The position numbers and the translations under genes were made by a program. A DNA stretch of 64,000 nt from assembly GCA_036768485.1 (NCBI GenBank), contig JAVLUZ010000710.1:241165-305164 (forward strand), read 5' to 3'. Shown piece by piece: positions 10,163-21,034 of the stretch; position 1 is the stretch's first letter, and each line of letters begins with the position of its first letter. The DNA comes from Mermis nigrescens (Eukaryota > Nematoda > Enoplea > Mermithida > Mermithidae). The notes below the pieces were generated by a model that saw nothing but the letters and a program-made list of their open reading frames with translations, ran no database searches and was not told where the DNA came from.

Positions 10163-10270
10163 TTCCTTAGTTAAATGGCTATCTTCTATATGGTATATAA
10201 GATCGTACAAAGAGGCGAACTCCAGGCCACACTGGTTGAAACGGCATACGTTTTTGAAGAATGAGAACAT
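10163..10270 (-). CDS. JAZF1-like: JAZF1-like zinc-finger protein, exon 1 (first C2H2 finger)
   Basis: The minus-strand reading from ATG at 10270 gives MFSFFKNVCRFNQCGLEF and ends HIEDSHLTKE. It holds a C2H2 finger with C9, C14, H27 and H32. The pattern SFF-x-N-x-CRF-x-x-CGL-x-F-x-x-L-x-DLI-x-HIED-x-H is that of the N-terminal finger of JAZF1, a nuclear co-factor of TR4 and of NuA4/TIP60 acetyltransferase in vertebrates. An in-frame ATG 69 bases upstream (10339) exists, but the protein family starts close to SFF. The donor GTTTCC (10162 downward) is weak, and a stop follows at about 10140. The finger identity is firm; the 3' edge of the exon is less so. Confidence 0.87.
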
Positions 10271-10454
10271 CTTGATGAGAACAGTGTAGCCAAATTCTGA
10301 TAAATATGTACGGATAAAACGTTCTGCACAACCAGACATTTGAAATATGATATAAGCACAGCATCACATGAAAAACACGTTCGAAAGTTACAAAAAAAAT
10401 TGAATCACAACAATGCTAAAATATCAGAGAACCACAAAAATGCGATGCAAGGAA

Positions 10455-11115
10455 CAGGCCCGTATTCAGGGGCAGAGGCGCCCCGCCCGCAAATGGAAAA
10501 AAATTATTGTTTCTGCCCCAAAGAACTACGAAGGAACAAATGGAAAAGTGGCAAAGTGCGTCCAAGACACCTCGCAAACAGGTTTTTAGCGTACTTTTCA
10601 GCTAGTAAACTCAAAATTTGCGCTGCGCCGAATTCATTATTTTTGCATAGTTTTGTCTTTTGGACCGCTGAAAATGGCTTAAATTTGAGTTAGACAAAGA
10701 CAGCATGTCAATTTTTTCTGGCGCGGCACTGGACTTATTCTTCAGCTAGCTTTTTTGTCTCTTAGCCCACTTAAAACCACTCAATTATGAGCTTGATATG
10801 CAGAATCAGTCAAATTATTTTCGGCGCGCGCGCCGAATAATTTACTATCTATCTGCACCTATTGTTTTTCTATGTAAATCAGGATGATTACGATACCAAA
10901 ACACGATATAATGAATTATTCGTTGATTGAATGATGAGAAATCGATATCACTATCAATATAAGTGAAAATTTCTTGAAATTTTACTCTGAAATTTTTCTT
11001 TACCATTGTACAGAGCTTGGTGTGCTTTTATTTTCGCCCATCTCATAATGGTTCTCGAGATATCCGACCTCGAAATTTTCGGCCCCTTCTGAAATGAAAT
11101 CCTATATACGGGCAG
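10455..11115 (+). mobile_element. S element (CAGGCCCGTATTCAGG ends)
   Basis: The left end CAGGCCCGTATTCAGGGGC and the right end TATATACGGGCAG are imperfect inverted repeats. The interior near 10965-11095 (CTCGAGATATCCGACCTC and the preceding 100 bp) is shared with 30190-30350 and, reversed, with 40553-40760. Three hairpin words of the GGCGC type lie at about 10621, 10717 and 10821. Flanks GCAAGGAA and GCACGTAG match at five of eight positions only, so the exact ends are tentative. It lies upstream of the JAZF1-like first exon. Confidence 0.6.
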
Positions 11116-12392
11116 GCACGTAGCTGGCCGTCCTAGTTTGGGGGACCAACACCAATTTTGGGGGGACTAATCCCAAAAAGGCCAAACATAGCACAAAATA
11201 ACGTTTAAAAAAGTCTTTTTTGAATTTCGCGGGGTCCGAACCGAACCCCCATTCCCCAGAGATACGTGCCTGCAAGGATACATAGGCAAAAGTAAAGTTA
11301 GTGCAATCCAGACATGCACAGCATTGGAATTCTGTGAGGGGAGGTGAGATTTTGAAGTGCCTTTCATGGGCCTTAAATCGTGGGTACGTGTCGAAGGCAT
11401 TGTTTTTCGGCATTTCTGACGATGCACTATCCTTCTAGAACATAAAGACACAAAAAAAAGTCGAAAAATAAAAAAACTCGAATAAAAATAAACAAAATAT
11501 AGTTAAAACATGAGTAGGTATATGGCGCGAAGCGCTGAAAAATTTTTTTCTGTCATACCACAAAAGAGTTTAACCCGACATTTTTGTCGGATTTTACTCG
11601 ACTTTAACCAATGGTTTCGCTTCCCACGTTCTGTCATTCAGGCCTAAGAGTTAGTTACGATGTTATAAGTGAGCCATCACCCATTTTTCCACATAAGTAA
11701 CGTTGTAAATAAAGGAAACTTAGTATTCTTTGAATTAAAGACACTTTTTGTATGAATACCACTTAAGGAAGTTTTTGGATTGCTTGAGGATTCAAACTGG
11801 TGCCAGACATGGGCTAAGCCTAAGGCATAAATAGGGCGAAAATTGCTTCGCTCGCCTCACTTGTTCCGCAATTTTGCACCATTTATCTCAGGCTTAGCCC
11901 ATGCGCTGGCATCAATGTGAATGCACATAACTAAGCCCAAGCCTAAGACATTGGTAACCCCGCTCAGTCACAGTCCCCTGAGGCTTCGGAGACTAATCCA
12001 AAACATTCCCACAGGCAGAGCTTACTTCTCGCCTCACATGAACTTCAACAGCCTGTAACTCGGTCAATAATGCCGACCGCCACCTTATTCTTTCAAATAT
12101 AAACTCCCCATCCCAAAGTCAGTTATAAAATATCCTTGTCGTAATATTCCAAGTCATTACCCTAAACGCCATTTAGCCGAATGCCTTCCTGCAGTCACGT
12201 TCAGGATTGCGAAGCACCGTTTTTTTCCACTTTTTGGTCTATTTGTCAACCAAGATTTTGGAAAATGGAAAAAATTTTCGGACTTGGTTGGCATTTGTGA
12301 AAATTTTTGTAATGTTAGAATGCGTTTTAGAGAGGTAAATTCCAAAAATATTTTGGCGCAAGCGTTTAATTGATTTAATTCTTGCTTGTTAT
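11116..12392. other. Intergenic repeats: foldback at 11798-11914 and Q-family piece at 12180-12360
   Basis: Positions 11798-11845 and 11870-11914 are complementary (TGGTGCCAG and GGGCTAAGCCT against their complements), forming a roughly 120-bp foldback. Positions 12180-12360 are the reverse complement of 24120-24300, a dispersed repeat (Q) with words TTTTTGGTCTATTTGTC and TTGGTTGGCATTTGTG. No gene is recognised; the frame at 11102-11451 has no family resemblance that I can support. Confidence 0.55.
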
Positions 12393-15089
12393 CAGTGATC
12401 GTACAGGGACCTCAACCCCGACCCCGACAAACCTCGGCCTAAACCCCAACCCCCGACCGGGGCAAGATTTTTCGAGTTGGGGTTGAACCTTTTTTCGGGG
12501 TGAAATATAGCATTTAGGTTTTTGGCACATAGGAGAATTGTATAAATAGCAAATAAATTCGGCAAACACCAAACAAGGATGATTCATTCACGAGCATAAT
12601 GAATACGTTAAACTCAACACTTGCGATATTTCATAAAATGTACGCCTAGTCGCCATGTTGTTAACACATACATACATGTTCGCATATTTATCAACATAAA
12701 GTGCGCCAAAACGCTCTGCATTTTGTCATTCGTAAAAATACACTATGGATTTATTATACAATACATGCATTAGCCTCCATCTATCTGCGCGTTAGCCTCC
12801 ATTTGAATCTTAGAATAAGTTTGTTCTGTCTGCTAGCTTAAATTAATTTATATTTGCTGCTCGAAAATGCTGAAAAGCCAATTTGGCTCCCTACAACACC
12901 CGTCAACAAATTTAAACTTTTTGTTTGCATCAGAAACGAAATTAACTGATTCTCTATCAGATTTTTACGCTAATTCCAAATCTAGCTTTAGACTTTTTGT
13001 AGCACATCAAGTTTTTGAGATATCTGCATATAAAAATTTATGCAAATAATGATTTCTTTGTGTGTAAATATGAAATTGGAAAGGCAAAGTGATCACAGAA
13101 GGACAAAATCTTAAAGCATTGTTCTTACACGTTTTCCTCCTACAGTGCTTGCCATGAAACATGACGCACTATCACTCTCAGAATTATAATAGATGGTGCG
13201 TCGCGAGCGCCGAGTTTCATCCATCATACGCTATTATCTCTTTTTTTATTATTATACGCCATTAATCTGTATCATCCCGTTAATCTAGAGAGGCGGATGG
13301 CGCAATTTAGCTATTAATAGCGCCAACAAGAAGGAAGCGCGCACGTGAATGCTGGAAGCGCGCACGTGAATGTCATTCTATATTTAGGGGCGAGCCAACA
13401 TTAAAATCAACATTTTTGCAAGCTGAGCACTGTCTATTAATGATTATTTATATATTAAGTCATCTAAAAAACTTCAATAGCATTTTTAGAGGTTTTTTTA
13501 TAAACCAATTCGAAATGTTCAAAAACTCCTCAATCAGTGCTGCGTACATCGCTCTGTATTGCGTACCTTTCTGCAAAATTCTTCATCGTCCGTCAGCCGG
13601 CTTGCAAAAATATTGATTTTAATGTTGGCTCGCCTAAATATAGAACAACATTCACATGCACGCTTCCAGCATTCACGTGCACGCTTCCTTCTTGTTGGCA
13701 CTATTAATAGCTAAATTGCACCGTCCACATCACCAGATTAACGGGATGATACAGATTAATGGCGTATAATAATAAAAACTAGATAATAGCGCATGATGGA
13801 CAAAATGCGGCGCTCGCGACGCACCATCTATTATAATTCTGAGAGTGATAGCGCGTCATCTTTCATGGCGATAACTGTAAATTTAAAACTGTTCCTGTAG
13901 CTTATTTTACTCATTTCTGAAAAATAAAATACATAATTTGCATATTTCACACAGTGTAAAGTATAAATCCTTGTCTGCCTAGTATGTTTGCCTCTAGATA
14001 ATTTTCAAACCCTTTCTCAATTAATTTTGTTGCGCTGATTTCGAAATCTGTTTTTTGCTTTGTGCTAGCCCATTAACTTCTTACAAATAATTCAGGATTT
14101 ATAAAATGTTTGGAAATTCTGAAGAAAAATTTCCAATGCAAATTGAACAGCATAAAAACTTTTAAAACTGAACACTTGTTGACTTCCAACTCTATAAAAG
14201 AATTATAATATACTTTGTCTGTATTAAAAGATGCGAATAATGCATAATTATGATTTTTCATTTACATCGGAAACCTTTTTCAAAAGTTCTAATGGTATGA
14301 AACTTTTCGATCCACTTATACTGTTTTACAATATAGATTTGCTAACGCAAAACCGTAAGCAGACTTGTAATCAGCGTAAAAAACTGTTTTAGAAGATATT
14401 CAATATTTTCTAGATGTGTAGAACGATTTAGCTGTATAAATACTTTAAACTCTACACTACGATAAATTTGCGAATTAGGTGTGATATTTATAAAGTGAGA
14501 ATAAAGTAAGCAACACCAGTGATATTTCAATCACTAGTAAGTCCGTATAAGAACAATTTTAGAGTTTAAACTCCTAAAAAATCGTTGTGGCTCCTAGATT
14601 TCCATAATTAATATCAATGAAAGCTCTGATTTGCATTAATTAAATATACAAATATCTCAAAAAGTTGACGTGCTAGAGAAATTCTAAGGCCAGATTCAGA
14701 ATTAGCGCAAAAATCTGATTAAGAATCAATTGATTTTGTTTCTGATGCAAAATTGTTGTTGACCAGTGATCAGCGCGCCATAGAATACTGTTTAGAAAAA
14801 ACAGTGGAAGAATACGAAAAAGCGAGAGCGATTATTGATTAAAATTGAAAGAAATGCTAAATTGCTAAAACCATGTTTGAACTTGGAATGAAAATAAAAT
14901 GTTGAACATAATCAGCTTTATTAGTATGCTCTACAAACAAGTGAAGGTATCGTTTTTATCCTTTTTAAATTGGTATCAAATCATGCAATGTGAACTGTTA
15001 ATCTTCAACCCTGACCCCGATCCCAAAAACCTGGGGTTTTCATCCCCCACCCCGACCTGGGGTGAAAATCTGACCCCGTACGATCACTG
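12393..15089. mobile_element. Complete F element (CCCCGA repeat variant), 8-bp TSD CTTGTTAT
   Basis: The ends CAGTGATCGTACAGGG and its near complement CCCCGTACGATCACTG are flanked by perfect copies of CTTGTTAT (12385-12392 and 15090-15097). The TSD length and nTnnnnAn form fit hAT elements. Inside each terminus lie tandem hexamers (CAACCCCGACCCCGAC at left, GACCCCGATCCC and CACCCCGACC at right). The element is 2697 bp, AT-rich inside, and has no transposase frame, so it is non-autonomous. A foldback sits within it at 13142-13879. A second, degraded copy is at 3722-5421. Confidence 0.93.
13142..13879. mobile_element. Foldback element M with long inverted arms
   Basis: The left arm (from 13142, GCCATGAAACATGACGC) and the right arm (ending 13879, GCGTCATCTTTCATGGC) are inverted copies for about 270 bp at high identity, including TCAGAATTATAATAGATGG and GCGCGCACGTGAATGCTGG. 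A central spacer of about 190 bp (13410-13600) separates them. No target duplication was resolved. The block is absent from the other F copy of this type, so it entered after that family split. Confidence 0.8.
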
Positions 15090-15237
15090 CTTGTTATTAA
15101 TCTTTAAGCCGCGCCACGCCAATCGCAGCATTTTTATCGACAATCTGGTCTAGAACTTAACTACGATCGAAAATCCTTATCTTCTACACGGATAACACCG
15201 CTATGACATGTATACATAGAATTTTCTACATAAAAAC

Positions 15238-16280
15238 TAGAGCTGTGCTGGGGCCGCCTTTTTTGCCGGGGCCGGGGCCGGGGCCGTGGCCGGGGCCAAG
15301 TAAAGCGTGCTTTACCATGTTCATAGTACGACCCTACCCTACCCCTTATACCTATGTACATTTATTATTCTTGCTAGTAGATTTGCGCGTCAAGCGTTAA
15401 TATTTGTTGGGATTACAAGATATAACAGAACATGGGCATTGGGAGGCTTGGGACGTGGGCGTGGGGGTTAGGGGTATGCATCGCCCTAGAAGTTGGAATA
15501 CCCCCCAGAATTCAATTTTTGAAATTTTTTTGCTTTTTTAGCGATTTTTTGATGCCAAGGGATAGTGCTCGACGAGAAACGTCGGAAAATGGTGTTTTTC
15601 ACCACCACCCCCCAGAAATTTTTTCACACTCCCAAAATTTCGGTGCTGCCCACCTATGGTCTAGACCCCCAGAATTCACACTCTCCCCCAAAAAAAATCC
15701 GCCAGACGCCCCAGAAATTGATTTTCAGAATTTTTTGTGTTTCTGCGATTTTTTGATGCTAATGGATAGCTCTCATTGAGAAACGCAAGAAAACGGTGTT
15801 TTTTCGCCCTACCATATATTATCAGGCGCTTTTTGACTTCGAAAAGTTTTGTAACCCTATAATTTTTGAGCGGCCCATGTATGGATTTAACTCCTCTGAC
15901 TTGGACGCGTTTTTCAATTAGCTTTACTTCGCACTTTTTTAGGCTTATTATTCTATTTGTTCTGATAGACGTAGCTGTCTGCTACCAAGCAGGCTGGAAA
16001 GCTCGGCTATATGAATTGCAATTCAAAATATGTCAATTTTGATTATTAACTAGAAATTTGCACCAACCTGACATAATAAAATAAAGATTTGAATTAGCAA
16101 GATGTGTGGTGTTGCTTGAAATTGAGCTTGAAGGTAAATCTGCTCAAAACATTATCAATTTTCTACATTATAATCAATTATAACACTGGCCCCGGTCCCG
16201 GTGCCGGGGCCAGCCTAGCCCCGGGGGCCGGGGCCTAGGCCCCGGCGCCGGGGCTGGGGCCTGGCCCCGGCACAGCTCTA
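15238..16280. mobile_element. Complete F2 element (GGGGCC repeats), 8-bp TSD ATAAAAAC
   Basis: The termini TAGAGCTGTGCTGGGGCC and GGCCCCGGCACAGCTCTA are inverted, flanked by perfect ATAAAAAC at 15230-15237 and 16281-16288. Subterminal GGGGCC hexamers fill 15251-15299 and 16185-16270. The element is 1043 bp. Its interior includes two partial B elements. TSD length and form fit hAT; the TAGAGCTGTGC end differs from the F family, but the subterminal design is the same. Confidence 0.92.
15449..15883 (-). mobile_element. Two degenerate B elements in tandem inside F2
   Basis: The first runs from about 15449 (GGACGTGGGCGTGGGGG) to 15658 (CGGTGCTGCCCACCTATG). The second repeats the core from about 15660 and ends at 15883 (CGGCCCATGTATG), lacking a recognisable left terminus. 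Both carry the family core with GGATAG near 15560 and 15763. No matching target duplications were found. Confidence 0.6.
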
Positions 16281-16317
16281 ATAAAAACCACTGATTTTTC
16301 AAGACAGGCGCTTTATT

Positions 16318-16703
16318 TTCAACGTTTTTAGACCTCCCAAAAAAGGTGGAAAAAGGTTGGGAAAAGTGGAAAAAAATTTTTGGCCCGGTCTATAATGTCA
16401 ACCAAATCGCTAGTAAAGAAACGGTGTTGCCAAGTGCTCTTGCCAAAAAACTCCCAATTTTAACATCAAACTGCCTAAAAAACCCCCCGACCAATGGTTA
16501 AGCATGGGCACAGAAAACCTCAATTGCTAAAAAATGCCGCTAACGGCTTAAAAAACCCAAAATGGGGGAAGCCCCAACTTGGCAACCCTGGTCCACCGTT
16601 TTTTCCCAGTGATTTGGTTGACATTATAGACCAGACCCATAATTTTTTCCTTTTTTAAAACCTTTTTCCACGTTTTTCGGGAGGTTTAAAAACGTTTAAA
16701 AAA
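16318..16703. repeat. Foldback repeat, about 385 bp
   Basis: Positions 16318-16450 are the approximate reverse complement of 16585-16703: TAGACCTCCC against GGGAGGTTTA, and TATAATGTCAACCAAATC against GATTTGGTTGACATTATA. It lies between F2 and a CR1-like fragment. No TSD was resolved. Confidence 0.65.
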
Positions 16704-17396
16704 TGAAATAGTTTATTGCAACAGAGACGGAATTAAAACAATACAAATTTGGCCAAATTAAAAAAGAAAGAATCAGAGTAAATACACTGAAATGTCGTCA
16801 ATGCAATGAAATTTAATATCAAAAACCTGCGCAAGGACTATAAAGGCGGTTTGCACTTACTTATAGACTAAGGTAAAACTAATTTTCTTTAAACAACTGC
16901 TGAAGGAGGGAAAGTTCGGGGCATTTACAACTTCTTCTGGCAAATTATTCCAAAGAGGAGGGAGTCTATTTGCAAAACAAAACATTTTCAAATTTAAGCG
17001 AGATTTAGGTATTTTTAGCTTTACCGAGTTCTGATCGAGTGATGCCATTACACACCGTGAACAACTCGTTAAAATCGATGTCTATAAGACCATGGTAAAT
17101 TTTATAGGCCATCGATAGATCATGACGGACTCGACGTAACTGAAGTGAGTCTAATTTAAGAAAATCTAATCGTTCACTATAGCTCAAGTTGGGAAAATTT
17201 AAGACCCGTCTAGTGAAATATCTTTGATTGAACTCTCTCAATACTTTTCACGTCTTGCTTTTTGTGTGGTGACCAAAATCCTATGTACACATAAAATAGC
17301 AGTGTTTGATGCACTTTTTGTTTAAAAATTTTGCGTTCTACTATAAATATCACGATCAGTATTGTGCCAGAAAATTTTGAAATTTTAGCTCTCAAA
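16703..17396 (-). pseudogene. 5'-truncated CR1-like LINE, C-terminal end of ORF2
   Basis: Three overlapping minus-strand frames (17210-17395, 17005-17241, 16857-17048) together carry features of the end of CR1-type reverse transcriptase: GFWSPHKKQD-x-SIE-x-VQ, LSYSERLDFLKLDSLQLRR, and LWNNLPEEVVNAPN. Frameshifts separate them. An AATAAA signal lies near 16713 on the minus strand, consistent with the 3' end at about 16703. It is an inactive fragment, oriented opposite to the CR1-like element that follows. Confidence 0.85.
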
Positions 17397-17603
17397 AACG
17401 CATTTTTGCATCACAAAAACTAACCAAATCCGTGCAGAAAATAAGGATTTTCAATCGTAGCAAAGTTCTAGACCAGATTGTCGATAAAAATGCTGCGATT
17501 GGAGCGGCGATCGAAATGAAATATGAAATGATTTTTTCAAGGAAAGCGTCGTTTAATAAAATAAATTTACCAATGACGATTAATTTGCTACCCGCGTCTT
17601 CCA

Positions 17604-18307
17604 ATGGGTCGTAAAGTGAAATTGGCTTCGGATAAAGTGTGCAAATGCCCAAAATGCGACGAAGCGGTCGACCCAAATTCCAAGGGGATTCAATGCGACC
17701 TTTGCCACTGTTGGTTTCACACGGCTTGCGTAGGTTTGAACGACGCCCAATACAGCGTCTTGGCACAGTTGGACCAGCTGTTTCTCTGCCCGATGTGCTT
17801 ACCGGTTGGTAAGAAACTTTTGACAGTGGAGCAGAAAGTTTCCACTTTGGAAAACCGCTTTGACTCTCTCGAAGCGTCTATTAAAGAACAGTTGGACTCT
17901 TTAGCCAAGCAGGTCACCCAATCGCAGGCACCGCGTTTCATGGCTCCTAATTTTGAGCACCTAACTTCGCGCCTATGAGGCTGCCACGGATGGCCAATAT
18001 CAACATCAACAAAGTGGTCGTTTCGGCAGTGAAGGACACCTTGGAGGCAGATTCCAGGAAAACCACTGTCGTCCTGGAGAATTTTGTTCCCATTGGCGAC
18101 AACAGCAGCTTGGAGGACGACGTGAAGCAGTACGTCACCACTGCCGGGTTCGATCCCAAAAAAATCGTCGGCATTTGGCGCTCCGGCCCGGAGGTCAAAT
18201 CGTACAAGGATGGCACCATCTTGCCCCCGCATCATCAAGGTCAAGTGCGACTCGGAGTCCTCCAGGGCCGAGTTGATTCAGTTGGCCACCAAATACGCGG
18301 ATAAGGG
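17604..18307 (+). pseudogene. CR1-like LINE, ORF1 first part (PHD-type zinc finger)
   Basis: From ATG at 17604 the frame begins MGRKVKLASDKVCKCPKCDE and contains a C4HC3 PHD-type finger (CPKC, CDLC, W-F-H-x-x-C, LCPMC) within the first 70 residues, then a coiled-coil-like heptad segment. PHD fingers are known in ORF1 of CR1-clade LINEs. The frame shifts near 17975, giving a stop at 17978, and again near 18225. The reading then continues into a conserved RNA-binding-like segment, VKCDSESSRAELIQLATKYA, and is cut at 18307 by a 2.5-kb DNA transposon. It resumes at 20863. Confidence 0.85.
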
Positions 18308-18326
18308 CAGTGATCGGACCGAGGCC

Positions 18327-18357
<31 letters not shown>

Positions 18358-20854
18358 GCCTCGGCGTTTTTTGGAGCCTCGGCCTCGGCGCCGAGGGCGT
18401 AGCTGAAAAGTGCCGAGGCGCCGAGGGATTAAAATCAAATTTGAATAAGTTTAATATGTCCGTTGAATATTAACTATTTAGAATGCATCTGCAGTACAAA
18501 GACTATTTTTTACCTATAGACTTTTCTTGTGGTTTTAGTCGCGTACCCAGTTACACAAAGTTACATACAGCAAAGTGCCAATTTATTATTCATTTGATGA
18601 CTAAGTTTTAATTCTCATGCTTGCTACATGGATCGGAAACACACATTCCCGAAGGGAGGGGTGAGGGCGGTTTATTACCCCCTCTCAGTGTACAAGACTC
18701 AAGTCACTGTCAGACGATTTTTGGTGAAAACCTTTTGAATATTTTTGAACCTAATTTTTACTATGGCAAAAGTGCAGCTAACTATTAGAATTTCCCGAAG
18801 TGATACAGTATTTTTGAACGTAAGCAAGAGTAAATAGACAAACTGTCACTATAAAACATTCATGTAACAGCTCAAAATTTTCGGGAGGGGCTCCTCAGCA
18901 TACATGTAACGGCTAGAAATTTCGGGTGGGGGATTAGCGACTCCGCAAATTTTCGCCAAAAAAGGGGGAGGGTGGGTCAAAATTTTCTGATGTTGGAGGG
19001 AAGGGTGTAGGGAGGACGTCCAACCCTAGGTGGGTGGGGAATTCCCCAAAGCCCTTCCTGTTACACGTATGGTTTTCGGCCATTTTTATGGGAGAGGGCG
19101 TACATGATTACGAATTTTCGGCCGAAAATCGCAAAAACGCACCTAAGAATGGCCAATAAATGCAGGTTTTGCCAAAAATCAATTTTGGCTCGTGCATTTT
19201 TTGGAGCCATTTTTATACAATGTTAAAATACTTTCTTGGACAAAGTGATATTAATTATATCGTTTTTCAAAATTTTTTACGAAATTTCAAAAAATTTTTG
19301 GCGCTTCGCGCAAAATATCGCTAATATACTGTATTTAGATTGAAGCAGAGGCATTAAACACTCAAAAGTCAAATCTAGGCATCTTTATGCAGATTTAAAT
19401 ATCTTTTGTATCCATTTATACTGTTTTTAGAAATTTTATGCAAAACAAGTACTATTTAATAACTCAGCACATTTAGCCGTTCAAAGATAAAATTGACTAA
19501 TTTATCCTGATGTTGCTTTGGATTTCTAAGCACAATAGTGCTTATTACAAGATTGAATTGGCATATTACAATATCTGTAATATTTCTGACTTTGTAGTAC
19601 AAGTTGTTTTAGCTTTCTCACTCAAGTTTTATGTGTAAATTTCATCAAAAGCTCATTAAAATTTCGGCGCTTCGCGCCAAATAATCTTATGAACTATATC
19701 CAGGCCGAATTATCACATTTAGGACCACGGTTTTTTGTATTCGGCAAAGATTTTTCATAATGTACAGAGACTTTTCAGGACTGTCTTTGTACATGCACAA
19801 AGATTTTTGGAGAGACAAAAACTGTAAAAAGGTGTAAAATTCCCGAAAATTTTCGGCGCATCAGTAATTGTCTGTCCTATATATCTTTAAAATAGTAGAA
19901 TTTGCATTTAGAATGGAAAAAATGTCAAATATTCAGAGACCCAGGAATTAGCTAAGATACGCTACCGAAGGACGAAAACCCCTGTTTTACCACACTAAAT
20001 CGCAACTGTACCATACTATAATAGTACACAAGAATTTGCATGTAAAAAATGTTCAAAGACTTTTGGATACCATTTTTGTACATGTAAAAAAGTATCTTGC
20101 ACAAAAAAACACTGTTTAGGACTGCATGCCGGTTGCAGGTCACACACTGGCAGTATGTAAAAATGTGTATGTTTAAAAATATATTCATATAAAATATCTA
20201 CAAAAATTTGTTCGCTCATACAAAGACACTACTTAATTTACTGGTCCCCCATTTTGGGATTTCACCCTTCCCTCAACTCTGTACCGTGGGAAACTATGAT
20301 CGGAAAGTACAGTGCAGTTTCTGTCATATTACCTGCCACACCAGAATTGGATGACTGAAAAAGCGTGTTTAAACATGCATTACTGCAAAAGCTAGCACAA
20401 CAATGGCTACAGTTCTGTCTTTACTTAGCTTATTTCGTTTGTTCTTTTATTTCTTTGACACTGTTTTCTTATTTATGTATAGTGATAAAAGTTTTTAAGT
20501 GCTTGTTCAGCCATATTTTTTATTAACTTTTCCAAGTCTTCAACGGCAACTTGTTAAATTAAGTATGCTTTCATTCTGCTGACTTTATTCAAAAAATCCT
20601 TCACACATTTAATCTACTATGTATTATTGAAAATGACATTCGATAAGATGTTCAATATTACGATTATTCTCTAGCTCATGTGCATACAAAATTTTCTAAG
20701 AGCACTATTTATGGGTATAGGTATATAAGCTTGACCCTCGGCATTACCCTCGGCCTCGGCCTCGGCCTCGGCCTCGGCCGAGGCAAGGGTTTCAAGGCGC
20801 CTCGGCCTCGGCCGAGGCCGAGGAGTCCAAAAAGTACCCTCGGTCCGATCACTG
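18308..20854. mobile_element. Complete F element (CTCGGC repeat variant), 8-bp TSD GATAAGGG
   Basis: It is inserted within the CR1-like ORF1. The flanks are perfect GATAAGGG (18300-18307 and 20855-20862). The ends CAGTGATCGGACCGAGG and CCTCGGTCCGATCACTG are perfect inverted repeats. Behind them come (GGCCTC)n-type hexamers at 18323-18356 and 20747-20822. The 2547-bp interior has no transposase and carries A-like sequence (about 18880-19100), hairpin words at 19302 and 19668, and an E element. The LINE reading on both sides rejoins through the duplication, which proves the insertion. Confidence 0.96.
19726..20114 (+). mobile_element. E element nested in the F element, TSD TTTAGGAC
   Basis: It starts CACGGTTTTTTGTATTCGG and ends CACAAAAAAACACTG, with perfect TTTAGGAC flanks at 19718-19725 and 20115-20122. 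It contains paired TTTGTACATG and GTACAAAGA words near both ends, as in the copies at 30918, 33461 and 38014. It is 389 bp and non-coding. Confidence 0.9.
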
Positions 20855-20862
20855 GATAAGGG

Positions 20863-21033
20863 GCGTAAATCCAAAATCTACGCCCGGCCGGATCGCACCT
20901 GGCAACAACATGAGGCTCTCCATCGATTAAATGCCGATTTGAAGGAAAAATGGGACGCGGGCGAGGAAAATTGGTTTATTGACCGTAACTCGTATGAATT
21001 GAAACAATATAAAGTGCGCATGCCTCGCCCTTA
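20863..21033 (+). pseudogene. CR1-like LINE, ORF1 last part
   Basis: Continues ORF1 after the F insertion: GRKSKIYARPDRTWQQHEAL, then a basic and acidic tail ending KVRMPRP and a TAG at 21031-21033. The RPDRT word is typical of the C-terminus of ORF1 proteins of CR1-like elements. Rejoined across the duplication it follows directly from the ATKYADK stretch before 18300. Confidence 0.85.
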
Positions 21034-21034
21034 G

